A stretch of DNA of 64,000 bases from Toxoplasma gondii ME49 (taxonomy: Eukaryota; Apicomplexa; Conoidasida; Eucoccidiorida; Sarcocystidae): positions 1,426,001 to 1,490,000 of the forward strand of contig NC_031471.1 of assembly GCF_000006565.2 (NCBI RefSeq). The letters run 5' to 3'. A model generated the notes under the pieces. That model was not told the DNA's origin. It worked only from the letters and a program-made list of their open reading frames with translations, and searched no databases. Of the stretch, positions 34,733-46,985 are shown one piece after another. Position numbers and translations under genes: made by a program. Positions within the stretch are counted from its first letter, which is position 1. Every line of letters begins with the position of its first letter.

Positions 34733-37700
34733 TCAGTTCCCAAAGAATACATCTAGCTCAATATCTTCAAGAACTTTCACTTTCCGCCGTTGTGCCGCGC
34801 GCCGCCGCCACGCTGTCTGCCTCCACCAGCCGACCAGACGACGGACGGCCTCGTTGATGCGTACACGCGTGTCCAGCTCCAGAAGTTCTTGTCTCTCGAT
34901 CCTCTCTCCAGTGACCATGAATTTGTTCCAGAGATCTGCCTTGCCTCCAAGAGCCACCCCCAGGCCTCGTCTCTCCTTGGTAATTCCGCGGTGTCCTGCT
35001 AGTCGGTCGATGAAATAGGAAGACCCAGACCGGATTTCTCGTGAGGTTTTCTGTCGGGAGCTCCCTTGTCCACCCGGTGTCCAGGCAGCAGTGGAGTGTT
35101 GACTATAGAACTGGAGAAATGGATTACCAGCCTGAGAAAGTGTCTCTGCTTGTGCAGAACCGCCCGAGGAGACTGGCTCGATGGGGGGGAATGTGCGCAC
35201 AGCGTTATTTGGCGGAACAGATTCATCAAATAGGAGCTCCCAGTGGGGTTTTTTCCTGGTCGAAACACATGATTGGGCATTCAGTGGTGAGCCGCGGGGC
35301 TCGTCAATGAGAATTTGCAACAACTGTCGGGTCATGGAAGTGACCATTTGCTTATGCCAGTGGGCGCGAGCGGTGCAGGCTGGACTGAGGTTCACTTCGA
35401 TGAGCCACGGTCGATACTCAGCATCCAAGAGGATATCGAATCCATACAGTTCGAAGCAGTTGGAACGTGGAACAATAGACGGACGGGCCGCTCTTGCTGT
35501 CTGCAGAATTAGTTTGCGAATTTGAGGCTTGATCTTGAGGTCCCAAAAGTTCTCCGTTCCCGTGTCTCGGTCTAGCGCCTCTCGTAGTGCAGAGAGCGGT
35601 TTACTGCAGTCGGAGAAGACCCGAGATGTGACGCCTTCATCCGGTGGATCTCCTTGCTGTCCCAGGCTACGTAGTTCGTGCAGCTCGCTGTTCAGGCGGT
35701 TTAGGTTCCAGTTGCTGATATGGCGGAACCGGTTGTGCAGATCGCGAAGGTCGTACGGCTCTGAGCAGAGACGCAAGTAAAGATCTGTGAACGCGTAAAC
35801 CTTTAGCGGAGCGAAGCTGCGAATGAGGACCCACTGGCGCATGTCAAACTTCCGCCCTGAGAAAATGAGCAGTGGACGCTCGATATACTTCTGCACCAGT
35901 CGGTCACTCAAGCCTCTTCCTGCAAAAACACGCCACATACCGCACAGCGAAAAGCACGGAGTCATGATGAAGGAATCTGTATCCTGCACACTTAGGAGGC
36001 CTCTGCGCGGTTTCACGCGCAAATCGAACGGTGCACGACCACAGGCATCTGAATCGTGTCTGTTACTTTCCGCCACAGAAAACAATTTGGAACTCTCTAT
36101 CCACCAGTACGTCCTGTGCCGGACAGCTGGTTCCACCGCAGACACAGTTGTTCCCCCCTGAGATGTCAATCATTCTGGCTTGCTAGAGGAGGCTGTGGTG
36201 CCGGCTGTGGTGCTTTATCTATAACCAGGCGGCTTAGTTTACCAGACTTCAAAATGTCCCATGGGTTGTTGAGACAATAGACTCCAGAAGCTCTTGAGCT
36301 ACTTGAAGGCTTCATGATCCAAATGTTGTGATGGTTCCACCGTGGTTCTTGCATGGCGTCGCGCGGTGCGCTTCCTGCTGCTTTTGCGACTTTGTCCGAT
36401 GCATGTAGATTCCTCAAATCCACGTCGCCTCTCTCGGCGCGCCAGAGCGGCCAGCAGTTCTGCAGTTCGAGAAGAATGCTGAGGATCTGCGCCTCGGAGG
36501 GTCCTATTGAACAGTCCGATGAGGGATTGTCGAAAGCATCATTCCCTGGAATAATCTGACAGTTCCCTGGGAGAAACTGACGGACACGGCTTTCCCCTAG
36601 GCTGTGGTCACCTGTTTCTTTGCAGCCATCAGAGCATTTCGCCAGCGAATGCCACGCACGTCGAAACGCCACTGGCTGCTCCCTGGCATTCCATGCATGC
36701 GTCGCGAAGACTTCGAGTCGCTGCGGATCCAGCCCCCGTCTGTCCCCAAGTGGGTCATGCCTGTCGAGGAAGTAGTCAGGGTCTAGCTCATGTAGCCAGC
36801 TCGCAACAAGGTGGTACGCCATCCAGAGAAGCAGGACGCTGGACTGTCTCACAGAAAGGTCCGGAGCTGGCTGACGCATGATGGCTTCGAATTCCGCCGG
36901 GGGCGCCTGGCAACATCGTAGGTAATTCAAGAGAACTGTCACGGCCTCGCAGCGGCTGTAATCGACTAGGAAGTCCATGCAGTCGTCCAGAGTGCTTAGA
37001 TCGTAACACCGGGGGAAGAACGCGTCAGTCCTCACTTGCTCCTCGACAGCGAGCAGACGAAAGCTGCGAGACAGCCCCGCTTTCGTCGTCATGACCCGGT
37101 TGTTCTGGAAGTGGTTGAAGAGCTGCTCCCGTCGCAGACACCGGTAGTCTTCGTCGACGTCCGATATCTTCCATTTGAGGTCGAAAAAGTGAGTGTCGAG
37201 CAACTTGTTCATTATCCATCCCTTTTTCTGCAAGCAGCTGAACACGGCACTCTCGATAGTTAGCACGGCACGGTGACGGGACCGGATGCCTTTCCCTTCC
37301 TCGTCGCCTTTCCACGGAGGTTCTGCGAGCCGGGCGTTTTTGCCTTTCTCGCTCCCTGAGTCCTCACCGGAGTTTTCCTTCGACGGGAACTCAGGGCCCT
37401 GTTCGACAAAGCACAGTTGTGGCATGAGCGCTCGTTTTGCTTTCGTCAGCTCGATACAGGCAACTTTGTTCTCCACCCCTGGCAGTCTCATCTTTCGGGC
37501 GAAGTGGCTCATGTACTCTTCGTGGCTCATACACACATTCTCCAGCGCCAGAAGTCTCCGTTTCAAGCAAGCTTCCCGGCGACCGTGTTGCGCACGACTC
37601 GAGCGTTTCGGCAGGCTTGACCAAGGAGGCTGGCTCCGACTTCTTCGACGCCGGCCTGCCGGGTGCCGATGAGCGCCCGATTTTCCCCGGTCAATTTTGA

Positions 37701-40700
37701 CCTGCTGTCTGTTGGCTTTTCTCCGAAGACTACGCGGGCAAACGCCACACTGACCACCCTGTGTGTGCATTTCTGCCGTCGCGTTAAAACTGTTGTCGGT
37801 CAGAGGGTCAACAAAACTCCCATGACTTCTGCCTAACTTCCCTAAAGAGCTGTCGGGTGCTGCCCTGGGCTGTTCAGGATCGACATCCTTGTCATCAGAA
37901 GAGCCGGAGCTACTCTCCAGGTGACTGTCGCTAAGTGAATCGCTACCCTGAGACACATCGGCGTTGTCGGTCGCAGACGATGATGCCGACGAAATCAATT
38001 CCTCGTCCAACGTCCTTTTCGTTTGGGACCGCGGTTGTTTTGGCTTGGTAATTCTGTTTTCATCATCACTTTTTTCATCTTGAGCCGACTCCGGCTCGCT
38101 GGCAGAATCAGAGGCAGTCTCGTTTCCGGACTTGCGCCACGAAACACGCCTCTTCTCGGAGTCAACACCGGACGAGGGAGACGTTGTGCTCGGGACACCA
38201 CGTGACGGCGGCGTGCGATCCGAGGGAGAACTTGCTGTTTCCTCCTGAGAGGAAACAGAAATGGACGAAGACGAAGTGGAGAAAGAAGAACCGGAAGACG
38301 ACTCTTCGCTTGTCGCAAGATGGCCCGGTGATGACACTGAGCTCGAGGAGTCTCGACAGCTCCTACATCGGAAAGGGCAAGACGGGGATTCTCTTAAGGC
38401 GCTGGGGGAGCATTCCTCAACGGAACCGATTAGTTCAAGCAAATCTTCAGGAAAATGGCATGCTGTGAAGTCTGGCGAATCTAACTCGACGTCGAGCATT
38501 AGCGGGGGAAACGCAGACGGGGAAGCGCGCAAGGCCACAGGATCCCTGCGCAATCCACGAGGAGAGTGCAGAGCGTGAACTGCCTCCAGGTGTTTCTGTT
38601 CAACTTGTTCCCGGTGGACCTGCATCGCCTTTAGCTGCTGCACGGGGGAAAGCCCACCTGTTTCCGCTACGCCATGTGAGCGTTCTTCGAAGTCTGAACA
38701 TGGTGCCAAACAGGCCATCTTGCCTCTGGAAGAATTCCGACGCTGCGTGCGAACACGCGTTTTGTCTTGGGCATCCACGGTGAACGGTTTCGAGACGTCA
38801 CCGTACCACTCATCAGGGATGAGGTCTGGCAATCCAAACAGTTCGTCAAAGGGGCAAAACGGAGATGACACGTCGGGCGATTCCAGGCTCACAGCACCCG
38901 CTTCCTGTACGCGTTGTACTTCTTCGCCATCCCAGTTCAACTTGCTTCCCCTGGTCTGCTCTGCGGACCCAAGTGGTGGAAGATTCGTTTCGCAGCGCAA
39001 GTGTCTTTGCCCGGCAACTGTTCCTTCGTGCCCTTCACGAATTTGTCCTCTGACGGTGCAGTCTCTTCCGACGTCTTTGACGGGATTCTCAAAGGCCGGT
39101 GGGCTGCCGGGGAATGTTTTGCTGTCTCCTCTGCAGAAGCTGCTACACTCGGAACTTGGACCCTGAGCTTTGGTACGCCTGTGTCCCTCTCTCTGCCCCA
39201 CTTTCTTGTCCTCTGCTTCCTTCGTCCCAGGCTTTCCCTCCTTCTCCTTTGCAAGCCGCTGACCAGCTCTTTCAGCCATGTGCCGCGGAAGGCCTCTCAA
39301 GCCGTTTGACGTCTGTCCTCGAGCTTGCTGAGACCGTGGCAGGCTGATTTTGTCCTCACCAAGAGGCGAGCTGACTGCATTCGAACGAAGGCCTGGACAA
39401 CCCGTTTCCAGGCATTCGTTTGTTGGAGAATTCAAGTGGCAATTCCCCCAAACGGCATCGTCAACAGAGTGTCTCTGGAGCGAGGAAGAGGAAGGCTTCC
39501 GCCGCGCTGCGCGTGTCGCTGCCCGATCTGCTGTCCGCGATCCAGGAAGCACAAATGCCGGCTTCTCCCGCCGAGCTGACGCTGACAGCGGTCTTCTTGC
39601 GGTCCGCGTCAGGTCTTGCTCTGTCCTTTCTCCAGCTGGTGTAACGCCCCTGTGTGCTCCTTTGTTCCGCCTAGCTCTTGCCGACCTTTTAAGGAGACAA
39701 TGCGGCGTCGCACATTTCTGCGGCCCCCGTGGAGTCGACCTCCGGTGGCGTATGCGCAGGCGAAAAACACCGTTCGAGTGTCGCAAATTCTTCTGGCGAC
39801 CTCGACCTGCTGAAGACGTCTCCCGCAGTCGTAGACTAGACCAACTGCTGTTTCCGTCTGCGGTCTGCCTTCTCAACTCTAGGTTGCCTCCATCTCGGAC
39901 AACGGCAGCAAATAACGGCGACAACTTTGTAGGGAATCCAGTTGTTTCCAGTGGCTGCTCAGGTTCCGATAAGTGGGTTACTGTTGAAGCCTGTAAGGAA
40001 CGACTGACTGCGTGTTCAGAAGCCGGCGATGCTGTAGAATGCCTGTCGCACGGCGACAGATACTCTCCGGCCGGTGACGACGCTAGCGTAGGTCTGTCAA
40101 CACCGGGAGATTCTTTGAAGTCATCGACCGCAATGCGGTCTCCATTAGGATCTCTACATGCTAGCGCCGGCGCGTTCACTGTTTTACCAAGTAAGCGAGA
40201 GTCGAACACACTGCCGGCACTTCGGGCAGAGGCTCCGGCGAGTGACCTCTCCGTTACAATTGCGCTAGCGAAGGTTTCTAGTCCGCGCTTTGCAATCGTG
40301 GGAGCACCTTCGACAACATCCATCCGGGGCATGACTGGGAGTGGTAATGCCACGATGCTTGGGTCAAGCCTGTCATAACGTGACCCTGCCGGCGCATTCG
40401 TCCTGGGACTACGGTCCCTGGCGAGTATCACATCATCTCGGGATTCACCAGGTTCCTCCCAGTCGTTTTCCTTCCACTTCTTGACGACTCGGCTCCGATG
40501 CCGCCGTCTCAGCTTGAGCCGGCCAACTCGCCTGACACAGGCGAAACGGGTCCACGAAGCTCGCGAGTGGCGACAGCCCGGAGTCTCCTTGGCTTTGTCT
40601 GCCGTCTCAAAAAGGGGCACAGCGCCGTTTAGCAAGCTAGAGGCAGCGGTTTCGTTATGCTTAACCTGGTGAGATAGGCGACACTTTAAAGGAATTGTTC

Positions 40701-43700
40701 TGCGCTCTGATTCCATGGAGAGAGTGGCTGCGGCATCAGGAGCTTGGTTGCCGCTCCTGCTCTCCTGGGTCCCTTCTGTCCAGTCCGCAGGTGATATACC
40801 ACTGGTGTAAGGGCTTCCCTTCGTTAACTCTGTGTAGTCGCATCGGAAAGTTGTTGGCATCTCGTTTTCAAGAACAGAAGGTCCACGGAAACAATGCGTG
40901 AGCCTTTCGCCTTTATTTCGCTTCTCGAAAGAAAACGTAGGAGCTGAGAGAGACACAGTGCTTCTCTGCGCGACCTGAATCTGACAGTCTGGCGACCCTA
41001 TACGGGTCGCTCCCGAAAACTGAACGACGAGCGGAGCCCCGTGCGACTCATTTTGCAGAAATGAATCTGACGTCTGGGCACTAGATGAAACGCAGGTCGT
41101 GTCGGGTCGCTCGAGGTCTGTCTTTTCCAGTTCTGTTTGCCATGATTGTCGAACAGTAGTCAGGAGTACGTGTTTGCAGCTTGGGACATCTGTCGCGGGT
41201 ACGCTGCGTACATCAGTGTCTGGTCGCTGTATCGTCTTTGATGGATTCTCTGCAGTACATTTATCGTCTTGACTGACTGTGATCCCGCGTAATTCACTGG
41301 CGGTTTCAGTCAGGTGTGCGTCGTGTTTCAGTACCACAGTAGACAGCCTGCCGGCGACGGAGCTTCCTGGCGGGCTGTTGCACTCGCTATTCTGACGACA
41401 CCACACGTTCCTAACAAACTGTATTAAGGCACTTTTTGGCCTTTCGCCACAAAGCCGATCTGCGTTCGCTCCCTGGAAACCCGGGAACTCCGTACTGTGC
41501 CAGGAACTCTTTACTTGTCCAGGAGCTGGTGCTCCGTCGAGCGCGGCTTTATCATGACACACATAGGACGACACAGACCTGCTCACGGTCGTGTCTGGGA
41601 CATGGTTGTCGATGTTAGGTATCGCTTCTTGGGCGGCGTGACTCGACGAGGCAGCATTTGACACCATCCTTACTGAGCTACTTCTAGTAGTATCGTGTCT
41701 CCCTCCTGCGGGCTCTGCCTCCTGTCGTAACTCGATCGCTTCCAAGCCGCTTTGCGGACTACGGTTGCATGCAGAGCCTCTGCCTCCTGATACAGGCCCT
41801 GCCGTTCCACCCCTCTTCTTCGTCAAGGGCTTCACCCGATGCGTTTGGTTGCCAGATTGGGGAAGCTGATGCACGCCAGTGTTTTGACAGTGGATCTGGC
41901 GTTCAGGACTTTTCACGGATGGTGTGACACCGCCCGTGTGCTGGCCAAGCAATTGCTGTAGCTGCTCAATCTCTTCAAAGAGGACCGTGTTTGAGAACTC
42001 GTCGGACTCTTCTGTCGATTTATCCTTATTGCCACACGACCGACTCACGCTAAATTGCTGAAAACGCTGTCCAGTATCACCCCCCCCAACCGCAGACTGA
42101 GCATCCTCGGGTTCAACCGCCTTGACGCGCTGCCTGCTCTCTTCCTCAACTAGGTTCTCACTACCCACCAGTGTGGGCCACCATCGGCGCCTTGATTCTG
42201 TATCGGGGATACTGTGTTTATTAACGTAAGCGGGAGATGGGCGTGAATGCGTCCCTCCGCCTCTCACTAGGGCGGCGCCAGGAATACCGTGTTTGTACTT
42301 GGGGGCTTCCTCCGCTCCTCTCTCAGAAGCCAGTGTGCTGCAGGACGAGAAATTGTTCTGCTCCTCTTTTCTGTTCGGCACCTGGCTTGTAAGAGTACAC
42401 TGACGGTGTTTCGGTCCTCTTCGGTTCCCGACGTCAACCACGTCAGTGCCATCTCTAATCACTTCAAGATGATCTGCGGAAAGCGAAGTCTTGAGTCGCA
42501 ACCCGGTCAAACGCCGCCGGTGCCTTACGTGGGCGATGGAAGTCGTTTTATGACGCGTCGACTCTTTCCTTCTCGATTCCGACAGACCGTCGGCAACGGG
42601 AGGCTTCTCAAACTGTTTGTGCATGGCGGAGTCACTCGAGCAGTTCAAGTGAAAGACCTTCACTTCTACACGATTCGTTTTGACAGCTGGCTCCGCAGCT
42701 TTTGCCAGTCCAGATTTAGGCTCACGTGATGTATCCTCCGTGTTCAGACGTTGCACCACTTTCTGAGCAATAAAGGGGGGTTCTGGAGCAGTGGGCGACT
42801 GTGATTCTGAACAGTTGCTGGCGATGCGGCCCTCTGTGCCTGACAGCAAGATTCTTTCAGCGTCTCTCTCCGGCCTGCGCGAACTCTTGTTTCTAGTCTC
42901 CCTGTCACCTTTACTCGTATGAGCTCGCCGCATTTCTTGATTTGCGGTGCAGCTCTGGGAGAACGGCGTTTCTCGATGATCCGCTGGCTTCGTTTTCAAC
43001 CGAATATGACTTGCAGAAGATTGTCTCGCCTTTGACTTGAGACGAGGCACATCTTTCTCTGTTTCATGTGCCCTTGTCTCTTGAGGCGACGATGAGTCTC
43101 TTAATGATGGCTGGAAATTTCGAGACGTCGTTTTTCTCTGTGATGGCAAATGAGACCGATGTGAAGTGCCAGCGGGACAAACAGAGTCGGACACAAGTGG
43201 AGCATTCTCAGATTGGCGTCTTGAAGGGTCATTGTTTGCTTCACTGGCTTGAACGTCCGATGCACCATTGTCAAGACAATGGTCTCCAGACCGTCCCCAG
43301 GAGCCGAAGAGAGTGGCAGGATTGACAGCGCCGTCCGAGGGGCTGTCGTGTGGACCACAAGAAATCTGTTCCGAGTCTCCCGCCCGGTAGATGTGTTTGT
43401 AGTTTGTTGGACATGTTGGCGAGCAGTCTGAATCGCTCACCCTCACATGCGGACTGCTGTGTTCGTTGGAGCCTTCACGGCGACCTCCGGTTTTCAGTAG
43501 GCCATGATATATGCGCTTCTGTCTCCCCGTGGAGGCGTCCTGACCCGCCGCCAGTGTCGCCGCTGAAACAAGCTGTCGGCGTGCCATCGTATTCAATTGT
43601 AGCCGTACTTTGGACAGCGCCCCGGGACTGCCAGACGCCTGGCGGGTTGCCAGTGCGGCTATGGATGAATACATTGAATTGTACGCTTCACATACGCCTG

Positions 43701-44832
43701 AATACGCTATGCCGACTCTCTGTTTCCCGGGGGTCGCCCAGTTGAATCGTCGCCTTCTCTCAGGCAGCCACGCGGACTCCGGTTTCGGTGTTGGAGAGAT
43801 GGATTCATCTTGCAACGTTGGGGACTCTTGGGTGGTTTCCCCTCTTGCAAGGAGTCTTCTGTCCAAGAGGGCGTGCTCTTCAGAAAATCCCGCGTCCCTT
43901 GTCGAAGAGAAACCCGTTTTCTTCACGTTGCGTAGCCACGTACTCTCACGCCGTTCCAACTCCGGTAGAGCCTCACTCGTACTCGCGTCCGAATGCGCGT
44001 GTATGGGGGAGCAAGAAGGAATAATATGGGGTGAAGGAAGGGGCTTCACAGAACAATACGTTTCGGAAACGCTTGAGGGAGGCGGATGCGACACGCCAGT
44101 CCAAGTAGCAGGTGCAAAACCGCGGGCAACCTTTGCAAACTCGACCTGATTAAGATGAATGACACGCCGGTTACTTCTCTTTCGAAACGAGGAGTCTTCA
44201 TCCTGAACCGGAGGCTCCGCGAAGTGAACCGCAGGAGAATGAGCACTTTGACATTTGGACAACCTCTTCTGTCCCACTGTCGTAGAGTCGCCTCCCAGAC
44301 AAGTGGACTGGTCGATGGAGGGAAGAATGCTTTCCAGGTCTTGGATTCCGGACGAATGGGACATTTTCCAACAAGCGGCAGAAGCGTGTGTCTTTTCACA
44401 GCCCACAAGGCAACACTCTTTTCCGCTTGCCTGCTCCCTCCCTCCAGAGTCGCATTCTCGCCTTGCCAGTTCGCCCGGGAAGATGCCAGGTTTTATGCCA
44501 AACATGGATTTGTTGGTCAACGCACCTCGGCCGAACGGACTGGACGTTTCGAATATACAAGGCGTCTTGTCGAGGGGAACTCCTGACGGGAGTCTCGTTC
44601 TTGTCCCTCTGAAGTTTAATGCCCCGGAACGGTTCCGGGTTCCGCCGGACTCTATGACACACTGGGATTCTCCTGCGGGCAGGTATCGAGCTGCACCGCT
44701 GACATCAGAGGAACGAGGAGGAGGGAAAGGGAACGGAGGTGAGACCGGACAAGGAGCTACCGGAGACGAGCCATTGGGGGATGGTTCTTTACAATATGCT
44801 GACGCCTGTCGACCCCGTTCCAGCCAAGCCAT
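34733..44832 (-). CDS. Giant tubulin-tyrosine-ligase-like protein, TTLL3/8-like
   Basis: Predicted ATP-dependent tubulin amino-acid ligase. Two exons in phase: 36243-44832 (8590 bases) and 34733-35919, giving 3258 residues. The ATG at 44832 has a good context (ACAATGG). Residues 1 to about 2500 are low-complexity, Ser/Arg/Glu-rich and probably disordered. The TTL domain is at about 2530-3080: THFFDLKWKISDVDEDYRCL, NHFQNNRVMTTKAGLSRSFR, FFPRCYDLS, then the ATP-binding lysine segment IWIMKPSSSSRASGV. Exon 2 supplies VQKYIERPLLIFSGRKFDMR, FELYGFDILLDAEYRPWLIE and VNLSPAC, including the metal-binding Glu and Asn. The order LKW, TTKxGL, FFPRCY resembles TTLL3/TTLL8/TTLL10-type glycylases rather than glutamylases; this is inference from motif memory. 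The C-terminal tail is basic and could bind microtubules. The start lies about 2.15 kb from the divergently read phosphoglycerate kinase gene. Confidence 0.88.
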
Positions 44833-46985
44833 TGTCAGGACCCGAGCATAGGATACATAGACCGTTCACATAATGTCAGTTTAAACAGAGCTTGATGCAA
44901 ACTCAGACAGGAGGAACAGCCCACCCACGGGCCAACAAGGGGCAAAGTCTACGCTGTCCTTGCCAGCCACAAAGAATTTTCTGCAACATAGGACGAGGCA
45001 CTCGGCTGAGCTCCACCTCCTCCTTGAGCACCCACACAGAACGTAGAGCTAGCTGAACATTTACCTGCCTGCTAAGGAGGCGTCAGCATACGCGATAAGG
45101 GCGACGATGCGCAAGAGCGACACAGATAGATACGGTGATACGTCCGATTTTGAGGAGGGAGGCAGAGTGATCGGCATACTCCCAGATATAAAATTGCGCC
45201 CTCGAGAGGTTATCAGGGGGAGCAAACAAGGACACAGCTGGGGGGGACACCAGGAGAGTGTAATGGGCAGGCAAGCGTATACAGCTGTGACGACGCAAAT
45301 AGGTTCGTAAGCAGATTGACTGATATGCACGTAGTAACAGCAGATATAACGGTATAGTGATGCACAGATAGTAGGTGTGTCCTGTGACTGATGGAAAGGG
45401 GCATTCGCTGGCTGTGAAAGTGAGCTGCGTACCCCGGGCTTTACCACACGGCAGGCTATCTCGAAGAAGGTCCCTTTGTGTGGCGTTGCTCGAGCGTCAC
45501 TGCGTGAGATGTCGACCTCAGGGGAGATGTTTTTCTTGCAAGGCACTGTACGCATAGAGAGTGCGCCAAGTTCTAATATCGAACGTTTCCTCGGATTCGT
45601 TCAATCAGCCGCTTTTCGGGACCATACTCCTACGGTGCCTTTCAGGACTTCACACGGATGTTTTTGTCGTTTATGTAAATCTGGTAAAGCTCGATGTAGA
45701 CTTTTACGACGATTATGCTGAGATCGGGAGAGACTGGCAGCCGCTTTGCTGCAGTCTGAACAGGATTTGGCCGCGCGTGCTTGTAAAGGAAATCGGAGGA
45801 AATGCTGTAATAGAGCAACCAGGACACCTTGGGGTGCCGTGGCACACGTACCACTTCAGCGCACGAACAGCCGGTCGAGGAAAACTGCTTTCTAGACCCC
45901 AAAAACATCCTCTTAGCTCTAGTATCTCCTCCCGGTTATATGTGCGCAACCATTTCGGACGAACAGGAAAGCAAAAGATAAGCGCCGTTTACTCTTTCCC
46001 GTCGCAAGTGTGTCGTTTGACGTTTCGTGAGAGAGCCCTTGACATCGTCTACCCACAGGCAGTTCAGTCCGTCGCCAGGCAACTTCCCTTTCGAAGAAGG
46101 CAGCAAACAGCTACCACAAGGGAGTCGTTTCTCCTGGATTTTTCCGCATTTCTACTATGTCTACGTCCTCTCGAGGAACACATAAGCCGGAACTTGCAGC
46201 GTGTTCCTTCGCCGCCAGAAATGTCAAGCGACTAGGCGGTTGCGAATTTCCCCGCCACTACAGCAGCCTCAAGCACAGACATTAGTATGCAGAAGGACTA
46301 CCATTTCTTTTCGGTTCTGTCCACATGCCTGTCGTGCAAGAAGCGCGGACGCCACATGTTCTTTGCTTTCATCTGCATTCCAAATGGACCCGTCGCGGAA
46401 AGCAAGACGTCCAACTGTCCGTCCGGTTTCCCGCTAGGATCGACATCCACTTGCCTTCGCACGGTGAAGCCGCCCCTCTCAGTGTGCGAGCTACGTGGGT
46501 GGGTCCCTCACCCGGCTGCATCTGGCAGTGAGAGGGGGTCGGGACAGAATGGCGAAGGTCGAGTCAATGCGTTAAGAAACGTGCTGGTGAAGAGCATAGG
46601 AAATTCTTTTCCGGATTCTGCTTTCCAGTAGGTCCCTTTGTCGGAAGTGTTTCCGGGGTTGGAATCTCGCGGGTTCTTTGCCACACACACCGGCAACGTC
46701 GTGTTGGGGTTTCGCCCGCTACTGGCTTCAAACTTTTCGGCGTGTTTACGAGAAAGTAGTAGCAGAGTGTCGCGGCAACAAAAATATCGGTGGCCCCTTC
46801 GTGTGCGCGTGTTCCTGTCTGACAGGACGCCGGTCGAGGGAGCGATACCTGCGCTTCCTCATTTGACCCAGCATCCATATAAATTTTCCGCTGTCACTCC
46901 TGCATCCCTTGTTGAAATAAGTCAGTTTCTGGGATTCCCCGAAGGACACGCAATCTTCTGCGTCTTCGTCTCCCTTTTTTTCAAA
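44833..46985. promoter_or_regulatory. Divergent promoter region, TTLL and phosphoglycerate kinase
   Basis: 2.15 kb between two divergently read starts. A 224-codon plus-strand frame at 45561-46235 starts at GTG and has no splice or domain support, so I do not call it. The phosphoglycerate kinase 5' leader should occupy the right end. Confidence 0.55.

Noticed and set aside
39350..40378. 342-codon plus-strand open frame
   Set aside because: Antisense to the 8.6 kb TTLL exon and without splice sites or domains.
45561..46235. 224-codon plus-strand frame in the divergent region
   Set aside because: Starts at GTG, shows no domain or codon signature, and lies where the two promoters should be.
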